This document shows positions 1 through 5,464 of a DNA stretch of 25,469 nucleotides, piece by piece. The stretch is from a virus. The stretch's first letter is position 1. Every line of letters begins with the position of its first letter. Where the stretch lies: IMG/VR virus record IMGVR_UViG_3300022752_000355, positions 1-25,469 of that record; one strand, given 5' to 3'. The notes below the pieces were generated by a model. It was not told the DNA's origin, made no database searches, and saw nothing but the letters and a program-made list of their open reading frames with translations. The position numbers and the translations under genes are program-made.

Positions 1-61
1 TACCCACCAAGTTTGCTAAGTCTTTGCTTAATCTCTCTATCGGCAAAGACCGTGAGTTTAG

Positions 62-247
62 TTATTCTTCGATTTCAGGGTCATCTTCGTCGTTGTCTGT
101 TTCTTGAGTGACGTCGATTGAGTACACACTCGCGTGGTGGCGGTGTTCTTCCCAGTTGTATCCCTCTTTTTCCGCGTCATCCCACGATTCGGCGTCAACT
201 TCGTACTCGACCTCGACGGTGACTTTGATTGAGTAGCGGTTGGTCAT
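62..247 (-). CDS. small acidic hypothetical protein
   Basis: A 61-residue protein of unknown function. The N-terminal third alternates hydrophobic and charged residues (IKVTVEVEYEV), which suggests a beta hairpin, followed by VDAESWDDAEKEG, a pattern seen in many small phage proteins where an Asp/Glu-rich helix follows a strand. The last 15 residues are almost all acidic. The ATG at 245-247 is preceded on the minus strand by an AAAGAGG ribosome site. It lies downstream of the minus-strand gene at 461-838 and behind a long inverted-repeat leader at 273-332. A DNA-mimic or nucleic-acid-mimic role is conceivable from the acidity but is only a guess. Confidence 0.7.
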   Translation of the reverse strand: MTNRYSIKVTVEVEYEVDAESWDDAEKEGYNWEEHRHHASVYSIDVTQETDNDEDDPEIEE

Positions 248-272
248 TGTGTGTATCCTCTTTGTTTTGTTT

Positions 273-332
273 GTGTGGGGATAGGTTTCCTTTCGCTTTT
301 GGGACTCTCCCTTACTGTTCCTATCCCCACAC
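273..332 (-). promoter_or_regulatory. 13-bp inverted repeat in leader of the 62-247 gene
   Basis: GTGTGGGGATAGG (273-285) and CCTATCCCCACAC (320-332) are perfect reverse complements separated by 34 nt. On the minus strand the hairpin would form in the untranslated leader, about 25 nt before the start codon at 247. The loop contains a possible inner GGG/CCC pairing. It could be a structured leader or an operator; no T-tract follows, so it is not a standard terminator. Confidence 0.45.
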
Positions 333-422
333 CTATAAGCCTAGTGCATGGCTGTTTGATACTCCAACATTTTTTGGTAACGATTTGATAACGACGGTTG
401 TTTAAAGTTTGGGGCATGAAGA

Positions 423-446
423 TAGGGCAGACCGTAGTCTGCCCTA
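423..446 (-). terminator. hairpin terminator after the 461-838 gene
   Basis: TAGGGCAGAC (423-432) and GTCTGCCCTA (437-446) form a perfect 10-bp stem with a CGTA loop, 14 nt past the stop codon of the minus-strand gene at 461-838. The following minus-strand sequence is only weakly T-rich, so termination may be partial. Confidence 0.6.
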
Positions 447-460
447 CCAACATTGTTTGA

Positions 461-838
461 TTAGACATTGACTGGTGCAAACGAGTTTGCAATTTCTAGA
501 TAGTCTGAATAATCACGCTTTTGCTCGGCGGTCAAGCCAGCAGACTTTATCCACGCTGTCTTGCTGATTTTTGACGCATTGGTTTTGAGACCGATAAAGC
601 GACGAATTGTGTGCAGAGTCAACAGAGACTGTCCAAACTTATCCATGAGCATCTTGCCGCGAGTATCTTCGATTAGTTTGATTCGTACCCAGAATTCTGC
701 CGACGATTCCAAAGTAATCTCATTGATTCCCGTATTCATAGTCAAGAAACAGATTGTTTTAAATATGTCGTAATCTGTCTCGTCATTTGCAATTTGTTCC
801 CAGTCTTTGATTGCTGTTGCATCGTAGTTGAGTGACAT
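461..838 (-). CDS. hypothetical protein, mostly helical
   Basis: A 125-residue protein that I do not recognise. It reads as alpha-helical and soluble, with a central basic stretch (HTIRRFIGLKTNASKISKTAW) preceding a Tyr/Asp-rich C terminus; there is no signal peptide, membrane segment or cysteine pair. The start at 836-838 has a purine-rich AGAAAGAGA upstream on the minus strand. It is followed by a perfect hairpin (423-446), so it probably forms its own transcription unit in the leftward region shared with the DUF932 gene. Confidence 0.7.
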   Translation of the reverse strand: MSLNYDATAIKDWEQIANDETDYDIFKTICFLTMNTGINEITLESSAEFWVRIKLIEDTRGKMLMDKFGQSLLTLHTIRRFIGLKTNASKISKTAWIKSAGLTAEQKRDYSDYLEIANSFAPVNV

Positions 839-1101
839 TGTCTTATCTCTTTCTCTTTTTGGATTTGGGGATTTTTTCCCTACACTTCATTTTACGCGCG
901 TCTGGCGCGGATTGCCACCTGCGTTACTGAATCGTTATATAGACACAGTAAGTAATGACTCTTGACTAATGTTCCAGAATGGCAGACTGTCTAATCTCTC
1001 TTGACATCTCTTGCTTATCCTTTGCTCACTCTTTGATTACTGTGACTAGAACAATAGTTTGCTGTCCAACAGACATTAGTTGCTGTTTCACATCCGCCAC
1101 T

Positions 1102-1229
1102 AATTAAACGAAGTTTAATTCGGGCGGGCATCGTCCTACTGTGGAACAACGTTCTAGAACAATGTTCTAGGGCAGGGTCGCGGTTTGTGTTGGAACGAAG
1201 TTCCAACTAATAAAGAGAATGAGCGAAGC
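1102..1229. repeat. cluster of triloop hairpins (C-GAA-G and related)
   Basis: AATTAAAC-GAA-GTTTAATT (1102-1120) and GTTGGAAC-GAA-GTTCCAAC (1189-1207) are both perfect 8-bp stems with the same GAA loop closed by C-G. CTAGAAC-AAT-GTTCTAG (1154-1170) is a 7-bp stem of the same design, overlapping the palindrome GTTCTAGAAC (1151-1160). GCGAAGC at 1223-1229 is the minimal GAA mini-hairpin. Stem sequences differ while the loop geometry is kept, which points to structure rather than a simple protein-binding word. Confidence 0.65.
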
Positions 1230-1256
1230 GAATTCGATTTTGATTTTAGAAAAAAG

Positions 1257-1299
1257 TTATCCACAGGCTGTGGATAACTTATCAACAACCTGTGGATAA
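1257..1299. promoter_or_regulatory. DnaA-box cluster 1
   Basis: Three exact 9-mer DnaA boxes: TTATCCACA at 1257-1265 on the plus strand, and TGTGGATAA at 1269-1277 and 1291-1299 (minus-strand boxes). An AT-rich run (about 1231-1256) lies immediately to the left and could act as the unwinding element. Three perfect copies in 43 bp are not expected by chance. Confidence 0.8.
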
Positions 1300-1306
1300 C
1301 TATTGG

Positions 1307-1327
1307 CAACTACCAGAGTCTAGGTGG
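1307..1327 (+). repeat. left arm of inverted repeat flanking DUF932 gene
   Basis: The core CAGAGTCTAGGTGG (1314-1327) recurs exactly in inverse orientation at 2395-2408. Including the flanking CAACTAC the match extends to 21 of 22 positions with a single one-base gap. The two arms bracket the DUF932 gene and both point inwards. The core contains the TCTAG word of the iteron array. Confidence 0.7.
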
Positions 1328-1333
1328 GATTTG

Positions 1334-2326
1334 TTAGGAGAGTACCGACTGAACGACAGAGAGTAAACGTGCTTTCTCTGCGTTCTGGCTGTCGGACATT
1401 CCGCTGGCATCCATCAACAGTTGTTCATTGTTGGATTTGCCGGTTTTGCTGTCGAATCGCTGTGTGCGATTCCAGTCGAGCGCGTCGTAAATCCCATTGA
1501 GGGCATACCATGCGTTGCCCGTGGATAGGTTGAAGTCTCCACGGTAGGCGTTCCAAATTCCGTCAACTTTGTTGTCGTATTTGGTTTGTTGTCCTCTGTC
1601 GTTGTCCTCTGGGCGAGGGTAAGCGGCGGCGATGATTTTCGAGAATTCGTTGTCGGTAATCTCACGCTCAAACAGGGTCTGAGCGAGAGCGTCGAATTCA
1701 TCCATGTACGCGCTTGCCATGCCTAGCGTGTCACGCGCCTCCGCGATACGACCGGTCACGCTCTGCGTGTGGCGCATCTTGAATTTGTTAGTCGCGCCCT
1801 TGAGCGCGATTGCCAGAGTGTTTGCGCATACGACCCGAGTGGGGGTCAAAGTCGCAACGAGCGACCCTGTCCCGTCGTAGGATGACGTGACTAGTAAGTA
1901 GGTTTCTACTTTGTCAGCGACTCCAGTAGGGTCAAGAACGGTTGAGCGAGTCATTGACATTGAGCCAAAGACTACCTGTCCACCCTTGAGACTTCCGGCG
2001 GTTTCCCACGTTGTTTCAGGGTCTGCTTCCATGATTCCGTCAGCGAGTGAGAACAATTCTTCATTCGAGACAACTTCGTAACGAGAACGAGCGTGTCCAA
2101 GAATTTCAGGCTGTCCCGTAAACGGATTGTCGCGCACGACGTACCGCATCGGGTCAACCGTTGTCCACCCCTCTGGCAGAATTTCATCGACCATTCGAGG
2201 ATTCCAATTTGCCATGTTTGCGAGTTCCAACATTTCTTGAGTGGTGACAGGCTCAGTAAAGACTGTCCCCAAACCGTGCCATGCCGGTTCGCGGTAACTT
2301 GCAAAACTTTCGATATCTGCGGACAT
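1334..2326 (-). CDS. DUF932 / TIGR03299 phage-plasmid protein
   Basis: A 330-residue soluble protein of the DUF932 family (phage/plasmid-like TIGR03299). The diagnostic start is FASYREPAWHGLGTVF, followed by an EMLELANMANWNPR segment, VRDNPFTGQPEILGHARSRYEVV, and a central strand-rich core around residues 110-180 (YLLVTSSYDGTGSLVATLTP). Length fits the family. Members occur on phages and plasmids; their biochemical role is not settled, and a link to replication or recombination is usually inferred from location. Here it sits between two DnaA-box clusters and inside a pair of inverted repeats, which supports a role at the origin. The ATG at 2324-2326 has an AGAAAGG site 8 nt upstream on the minus strand. 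No terminator is obvious after the stop. Confidence 0.88.
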   Translation of the reverse strand: MSADIESFASYREPAWHGLGTVFTEPVTTQEMLELANMANWNPRMVDEILPEGWTTVDPMRYVVRDNPFTGQPEILGHARSRYEVVSNEELFSLADGIMEADPETTWETAGSLKGGQVVFGSMSMTRSTVLDPTGVADKVETYLLVTSSYDGTGSLVATLTPTRVVCANTLAIALKGATNKFKMRHTQSVTGRIAEARDTLGMASAYMDEFDALAQTLFEREITDNEFSKIIAAAYPRPEDNDRGQQTKYDNKVDGIWNAYRGDFNLSTGNAWYALNGIYDALDWNRTQRFDSKTGKSNNEQLLMDASGMSDSQNAEKARLLSVVQSVLS

Positions 2327-2394
2327 TGTCTAACCTTTCTTTGTTGGCAGCCGCCAACGGTGAGTGTGCCTATAAATAGGCTTTGGATAGGTGT

Positions 2395-2416
2395 CCACCT
2401 AGACTCTGTGTAGTTG
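2395..2416 (-). repeat. right arm of inverted repeat flanking DUF932 gene
   Basis: Inverse copy of 1307-1327, located in the upstream region of the minus-strand DUF932 gene. A TTGACA hexamer (minus strand, 2415-2420) abuts the repeat, so this arm may also overlap a promoter. Nearby are two further short hairpins, GTTGGC/GCCAAC (2343-2358) and CCTAT/ATAGG (2369-2380). Confidence 0.7.
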
Positions 2417-2530
2417 TCAATGTTCTAAAGGTGAATCGGGCGGTTTTTCAGACTTCCCTTTTCCCTCTGTAACCAGTTTAGTCTATGTCTGTCCGAATCA
2501 CCTAATCCGTTTTATAACGATTTGGTAACG

Positions 2531-2552
2531 GAAACCTGAGAGAAACCTGAGA
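2531..2552. repeat. tandem 11-bp direct repeat
   Basis: GAAACCTGAGA occurs twice back to back (2531-2541 and 2542-2552), followed by a degenerate third unit beginning GTTTCCTGA. The unit length of one helical turn would place bound protein on one DNA face. Confidence 0.6.
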
Positions 2553-2602
2553 GTTTCCTGAAAAGTTTATGTTGGCGACTAATAAGTTGTTAGTAGGGGG
2601 GA

Positions 2603-2621
2603 ATGGGGGGTGTCCCCCCAT
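2603..2621. repeat. GC-run hairpin with TGT triloop
   Basis: ATGGGGGG (2603-2610), TGT, CCCCCCAT (2614-2621): a perfect 8-bp stem immediately left of the iteron-like array. The sequence before it is also G-rich (GTAGGGGGGAATGGGGGG), so alternative G-rich structures are possible on one strand. Confidence 0.6.
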
Positions 2622-2624
2622 ACT

Positions 2625-2795
2625 ATTGTTCTAGATTATTGTTCTAGAACATATACCTAGAATAAGAGTCTAATTAGAATACTGTTCTAGACTAACTATC
2701 TAGAATGATTGTCTAGACTTTGGTTCTAGTGTCTGATAACAAATAGACTTTGTTTCTAGACATTTGGTCTAATTAGTGATTGGAACAATGTTCCA
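2625..2795. repeat. iteron-like array, consensus ATTGTTCTAGACT
   Basis: The word TTCTAGA or a one- to two-base variant recurs at 2629, 2642, 2656, 2669, 2684, 2699, 2711, 2724, 2754 and 2768, that is at 13-15 bp steps apart from one weak position near 2740. The units preceding the core are also similar (ATTG, ACTG, TGGT). The array ends in TGGAAC-AAT-GTTCCA (2781-2795). Regular short repeats beside DnaA boxes are typical of iteron-controlled plasmid and phage origins. The binding protein is not identifiable from this window. Confidence 0.75.
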
Positions 2796-2857
2796 GCGGC
2801 AGTAGCCGACTCCATTCAGGTAACTATCAGACAATTCATAGACTTATACCAATAGTC

Positions 2858-3048
2858 TGGGGATAACCCTGTGCATAACTTTGCCAAAATCCCTGTGTTT
2901 ACGCGGATTTGCCTGTGGAAAACGATTCTAAGCCTTGTGGATAACACGCGGGGCACAATCATATCCCCCAAAGTTATCCACACACTATCCACAGGTGAGA
3001 GCCACTTATCCACAGGTTATACACAGGTTGTCCACAGAGTTATCCACA
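2858..3048. promoter_or_regulatory. DnaA-box cluster 2, helically phased
   Basis: Exact TTATCCACA boxes lie at 2974-2982, 3006-3014 and 3040-3048 on the plus strand and at 2936-2944 on the minus strand. TTATNCACA variants lie at 3017-3025 and (minus) 2870-2878. One-mismatch boxes lie at 2985-2993, 3028-3036, (minus) 2914-2922 and (minus) 2858-2866. The six same-strand boxes start at 2974, 2985, 3006, 3017, 3028 and 3040, spacings of 11, 21, 11, 11 and 12 bp, placing them on one helical face. No dnaA, dnaN or rnpA gene is near, so this is not a host chromosomal origin. Confidence 0.85.
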
Positions 3049-3157
3049 GCACCCCCCACCATTAGACTAAAAGTCTAGAACAATCGCCCCAGATAACATC
3101 CGCGACTACGACCCCAAAGTTGAGGCAGTAGCCAAAAGCGGTGTTTCTCTCTTGGGG

Positions 3158-3172
3158 GAAAGTGACACTTTC
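3158..3172. promoter_or_regulatory. 15-bp palindrome upstream of rightward genes
   Basis: GAAAGTG-A-CACTTTC is a perfect odd-centred palindrome about 55 bp before the first rightward promoter. It has the form of a dimeric repressor operator; no repressor gene is recognisable in this window. Confidence 0.4.
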
Positions 3173-3211
3173 ATAGCTAAATCCTAGCAGAAATGCGGGC
3201 TAAGCCTAAAT

Positions 3212-3234
3212 CGCCCTAGTAGGTGTGTCACAAT
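3212..3234 (+). promoter_or_regulatory. leaderless promoter for 3241 gene
   Basis: CGCCCT (3212-3217), 8 nt, then TGTCACAAT (3226-3234), then exactly 6 nt to the ATG at 3241. Read as an extended -10 (TG-N-CACAAT at -12 to -7), transcription would begin at the A of the start codon. The same module, with identical spacing, precedes the genes at 3693 and 4168. Confidence 0.65.
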
Positions 3235-3240
3235 TGCCCT

Positions 3241-3648
3241 ATGGATAATGATGACTCTTCATTCGAGGAACTCAGCCTAGGTCAGAATATAGCTAGGTGG
3301 CATGAACTGGCTCGAATAGAACGTCGTAGACCTGTTGATTTGTCAAACAAGGAAGACTTGATGGCACACTTGTCGTCTTACCATGGTCACGGCATAAAGT
3401 CGCCTAATCTAAGTAGTTCATACGTAGAACTGCCCTCTCCGGTAGGGTACGTGCTAGACAATACTTCGTACCGACATGGGCTGACCAGAGGATTTTCTCG
3501 TGGTACCCCAGAGTACAACATGGTCATGGAACCCAGCCGCGAGCTAAACCTTACAGAGATGCAGTTCCTTCATGAAAAACTGCATGAAGGCGTCCACAGA
3601 GGAATGGCTCACTACACCGAAGACGGCATCCACCAGCATCTTCAGTAG
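3241..3648 (+). CDS. hypothetical protein, first gene of effector array 1
   Basis: A 135-residue protein that I do not recognise. The N terminus is acidic (MDNDDSSFEELSLGQ), followed by a basic helix around WHELARIERRRPVDLS. It is rich in His and Tyr, with no cysteines, signal peptide or membrane segment. The C-terminal part has ELNLTEMQFLHEKLHEGVHR, an amphipathic helix. An earlier in-frame GTG at 3223 overlaps the promoter box, so the ATG at 3241, exactly 6 nt after TGTCACAAT, is preferred. There is no ribosome binding site, consistent with a leaderless message. It sits at the head of the rightward effector genes. Confidence 0.75.
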   Translation: MDNDDSSFEELSLGQNIARWHELARIERRRPVDLSNKEDLMAHLSSYHGHGIKSPNLSSSYVELPSPVGYVLDNTSYRHGLTRGFSRGTPEYNMVMEPSRELNLTEMQFLHEKLHEGVHRGMAHYTEDGIHQHLQ

Positions 3649-3663
3649 AAGTTAGCCATAGAA

Positions 3664-3686
3664 CGCCCTTACTGTTCTGTCACAAT
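3664..3686 (+). promoter_or_regulatory. leaderless promoter for 3693 gene
   Basis: CGCCCT (3664-3669), 8 nt, TGTCACAAT (3678-3686), 6 nt, ATG at 3693. The architecture is identical to the promoters at 3212 and 4139. Confidence 0.65.
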
Positions 3687-3692
3687 GTAAGT

Positions 3693-4130
3693 ATGTCCGA
3701 AAGCACCCCACTCAGCTCAGAGCAGTTCTTCAAACCTAGAGCTACTACTATGCCTGAGTTTGGTTCTATTAACTATGCCCGTAGGTTGATAAATGGCACT
3801 CAGCCCCCGGCAATGTTCGCTACGGCGCGGGAGATTGTAGCCACTCATGCCTTAGGTGATATCGGGATGCATGTCTATAAACAGGGGGAAGACGGGGAGT
3901 ACGACTATAACCCCATCCTTGATAACGACGAACTCCTTGAGCACAAAGTGAACAATGACCCTGATTTAGCTGAAAACATCCGTGACTACGGGTTTGATTG
4001 GGGACAAGAACACTTTAAAGAAGACCCCGTACGTCTTCGAGACGAGACACTCACGAACGGGCACCACCGTGTAGCGAGCATGCTGAAGTACCGTCCGGAC
4101 GAGTTCCTCCGTATTTATACAGAGCGTTAG
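3693..4130 (+). CDS. ParB-like GHHR-motif protein
   Basis: A 145-residue protein with the ParB/sulfiredoxin-like nucleotide-binding motif NGHHRVASMLKYRPDEFL (from residue 122), preceded by a strand ending in DETL, as in ParB-related phage proteins. In the wider superfamily this pocket binds CTP or ATP, and some members are nucleases; which applies here cannot be told. Residues 40-57 (MFATAREIVATHALGDI) share a motif with the ParB-like proteins at 6420 and 8275, so this is one of a local paralogous family. The start at 3693 is fixed by a leaderless promoter 6 nt upstream. There is no DNA-binding helix-turn-helix, so it is not a partition protein. Confidence 0.75.
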   Translation: MSESTPLSSEQFFKPRATTMPEFGSINYARRLINGTQPPAMFATAREIVATHALGDIGMHVYKQGEDGEYDYNPILDNDELLEHKVNNDPDLAENIRDYGFDWGQEHFKEDPVRLRDETLTNGHHRVASMLKYRPDEFLRIYTER

Positions 4131-4138
4131 TCCTAAAA

Positions 4139-4161
4139 CGCCCTAGCTAATCTGTCACACT
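4139..4161 (+). promoter_or_regulatory. leaderless promoter for 4168 gene
   Basis: CGCCCT (4139-4144), 8 nt, TGTCACACT (4153-4161), 6 nt, ATG at 4168. Third copy of the module; the bases before CGCCCT (CCTAAAA) also resemble the copy at 3212. Confidence 0.65.
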
Positions 4162-4167
4162 AGATAT

Positions 4168-5052
4168 ATGGGTGTAGAAGACAACGTCAGCCAACAGCTT
4201 AAACCGCTGTTTGAAGACCCGCCAGAGTGGTCACTGCCTCAACAGCAGAAAGACGAGGTCTACAAGGCACGTCTCAAGGTCAAGGGTCTGAAAGAAGCAA
4301 AGCCATTGCCCGAAGGGTACAGCACCCATATCGGTGCACCTCAACATCACGTATACGACAATGAAGGCAACTTACGCGGAGGGACGCAGTCCGTCTTTTT
4401 AGCGCACAACGGAGAACAAGTCGGTGAAGTTCGCTGGAACACACTGACTGGTCACGTCAACTGGTTAGGTGTACACCCAGACCACCGAATTATTGGTTTA
4501 CATCACTTGTTGAATGCAGCTCATGAGTGGGCAGCTAAAGAGGGTGGTCTTGGACCTTTTCACTCAGGAAACTTATCGGAGTACAGTGCTTCTCTGATGA
4601 AGCGATTTGTTCCTTCTGCCATCTCCAGTGGTACGTATCTTCCTCCACGTCGACAGCACTCTTACTACGAATCGTCTGTGCATGAAAGTCCTTATGCCGA
4701 TGTCGACCCTCAATCTGAACACGACTTTATGCGGGCTGCAAATACCGCATGCAACATTTTGGATGCAATGCACAGTATCTCCAATGCACAGGAAGTAATT
4801 CATGCACGACACGGGGATTTCATCCCCGTAGACCACCCTGATTTCCGAACAGCAAACCACTTAGCTTCAGTGCGTCTGAGGCTACGCCGAGTCCGTAACG
4901 AAGTGCTTAACAATCACAGCAACTACGACCTTGCTAATGAAGACGGGTACACCCTAGCAGATGAGATAGAGGAACACCCCTCGTATGACCATGTCCACTT
5001 AGAACCACACCTGAAAAACGCTGTCGAGTCCTTGAGAGCAAACGACCAATGA
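4168..5052 (+). CDS. GNAT-like acetyltransferase with helical C-terminal domain
   Basis: A 294-residue protein. Residues about 70-150 have the GNAT pattern: strand VFLAHNGEQVGEVRW, strand HVNWLGVHPDHR, then IIGLHHLLNAAHEWAAKEG as the acetyl-CoA pyrophosphate loop and following helix, although the usual Q/RxxGxG/A loop is degenerate (HRIIGLHH). The target is unknown. Residues about 180-290 form a separate helical domain rich in His and Asn (ANTACNILDAMHSI, TANHLASVRLRLRRVRNEVL), with no recognised family. It has a leaderless start 6 nt after TGTCACACT. The TGA overlaps the ATG of the next gene by 4 nt, indicating translational coupling. Confidence 0.65.
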   Translation: MGVEDNVSQQLKPLFEDPPEWSLPQQQKDEVYKARLKVKGLKEAKPLPEGYSTHIGAPQHHVYDNEGNLRGGTQSVFLAHNGEQVGEVRWNTLTGHVNWLGVHPDHRIIGLHHLLNAAHEWAAKEGGLGPFHSGNLSEYSASLMKRFVPSAISSGTYLPPRRQHSYYESSVHESPYADVDPQSEHDFMRAANTACNILDAMHSISNAQEVIHARHGDFIPVDHPDFRTANHLASVRLRLRRVRNEVLNNHSNYDLANEDGYTLADEIEEHPSYDHVHLEPHLKNAVESLRANDQ

Positions 5053-5258
5053 GTAGACAAGAAGAGTTCTCCAACAGCGCGAATCAACACCGCTTTAATC
5101 TGTTGTACTCAATTAATGGTATGCAAGCCGACCTCGAAAACCAGATACGCAAAATCGGCGTTGCAGGTAATGCTAGTGGCATCCACGGAGATGTTGCACC
5201 CGATGGAGAGATACTGCCCCATAAGAAGGGCAACTTCTCTTATGACCCTCCCGTATAA
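5049..5258 (+). CDS. small tagged protein, MSRQEEF N terminus
   Basis: A 69-residue protein of unknown function. The first seven residues MSRQEEF match the tag-like N termini at 8275 (MGRKEEF), 9193 (MSRQQEL) and the MGRNNxDF set at 16688-18604. It ends LPHKKGNFSYDPPV, and the protein at 9193 has LPHYAGDFSY, so the two share both ends and are probably paralogues. The middle (residues 18-45) is a likely helix. It is translationally coupled to the GNAT gene upstream through an ATGA overlap. Confidence 0.75.
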   Translation: MSRQEEFSNSANQHRFNLLYSINGMQADLENQIRKIGVAGNASGIHGDVAPDGEILPHKKGNFSYDPPV

Positions 5259-5275
5259 GCAAGGGCGTTTTAAAC

Positions 5276-5455
5276 ATGGCGAGAGTAATCGAATTCGACT
5301 CAAGTAGAGAGCAAGCCCAACAAGCACGTACCAAAGCAATAGTGCAAGACGTACAAGCCAATCAAGATGTACAAGCCATCCTCCAAGTAACGGGGGATAA
5401 GCGTGTGCGTCCAAAAGCCGTCAAAGCTTCGAGATATAAGCGAAAATCTAATTAA
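5276..5455 (+). CDS. small Gln-rich basic protein
   Basis: A 59-residue protein reading MARVIEFDSSREQAQQ at its start and ending in KAVKASRYKRKSN. It has a Gln/Ala/Val-rich central helix (about residues 11-38) and a strongly basic tail, which suggests nucleic-acid or acidic-surface binding, but no family is recognised. It starts 17 nt after the previous stop, with a modest AAGGG ribosome site. The next gene begins 9 nt after its stop with a good AAGGA site. Confidence 0.65.
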   Translation: MARVIEFDSSREQAQQARTKAIVQDVQANQDVQAILQVTGDKRVRPKAVKASRYKRKSN

Positions 5456-5464
5456 GGATTAAAA

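Larger units (their letters stand above)
839..1333. other. non-coding region, left part of putative origin
   Basis: There is no convincing gene over about 495 bp. The stretch contains perfect small hairpins with 3-nt loops (1102-1120, 1154-1170, 1189-1207), an AT-rich run (about 1231-1256), three consensus DnaA boxes (1257-1299) and one copy of a 21-nt repeat (1307-1327). ATTTTA at 889-894 reads TAAAAT on the minus strand and is a candidate -10 box for the 461-838 gene. Confidence 0.6.
2417..3225. other. non-coding region, right part of putative origin
   Basis: About 800 bp without a supportable gene. In order it holds: a TAACGATTTGGTAACG element (2515-2530; near-copy at 378-393), a tandem 11-bp repeat (2531-2552), a G/C-run hairpin (2603-2621), the iteron-like array (2625-2795), DnaA-box cluster 2 (2858-3048), a TAGACT-AAA-AGTCTA hairpin (3063-3077) and a 15-bp palindrome (3158-3172) ahead of the first rightward gene. 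Leftward and rightward transcription diverge from this region. Confidence 0.6.

Noticed and set aside
1144-1167. GAAC...GTTC repeats as LexA (SOS) boxes
   Set aside because: The actinobacterial and Gram-positive LexA box needs four bases between GAAC and GTTC; here the spacing is three, and the copies fit hairpin or iteron explanations better.
1015-1206. Minus-strand 63-residue frame in the left intergenic region
   Set aside because: It runs through perfect hairpins, has Cys/Arg/Ser-rich chance-like composition and no ribosome site.
2093-2413. Plus-strand 106-residue frame opposite the DUF932 gene
   Set aside because: It is antisense to a well-supported family protein and its composition is typical of a shadow frame.
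2625-2795. CRISPR array
   Set aside because: Repeat units are only 13-15 bp with no unique spacers of 25-40 bp and no cas genes.
2858-3048. Host chromosomal oriC
   Set aside because: DnaA boxes are dense, but no dnaA, dnaN, gyrB, rnpA or rpmH gene is nearby and phage genes lie on the same stretch.
3693-4130. Plasmid partition (ParA/ParB/parS) locus
   Set aside because: The ParB-like proteins lack a helix-turn-helix, no ParA ATPase is present, and the genes sit far from the repeat array.
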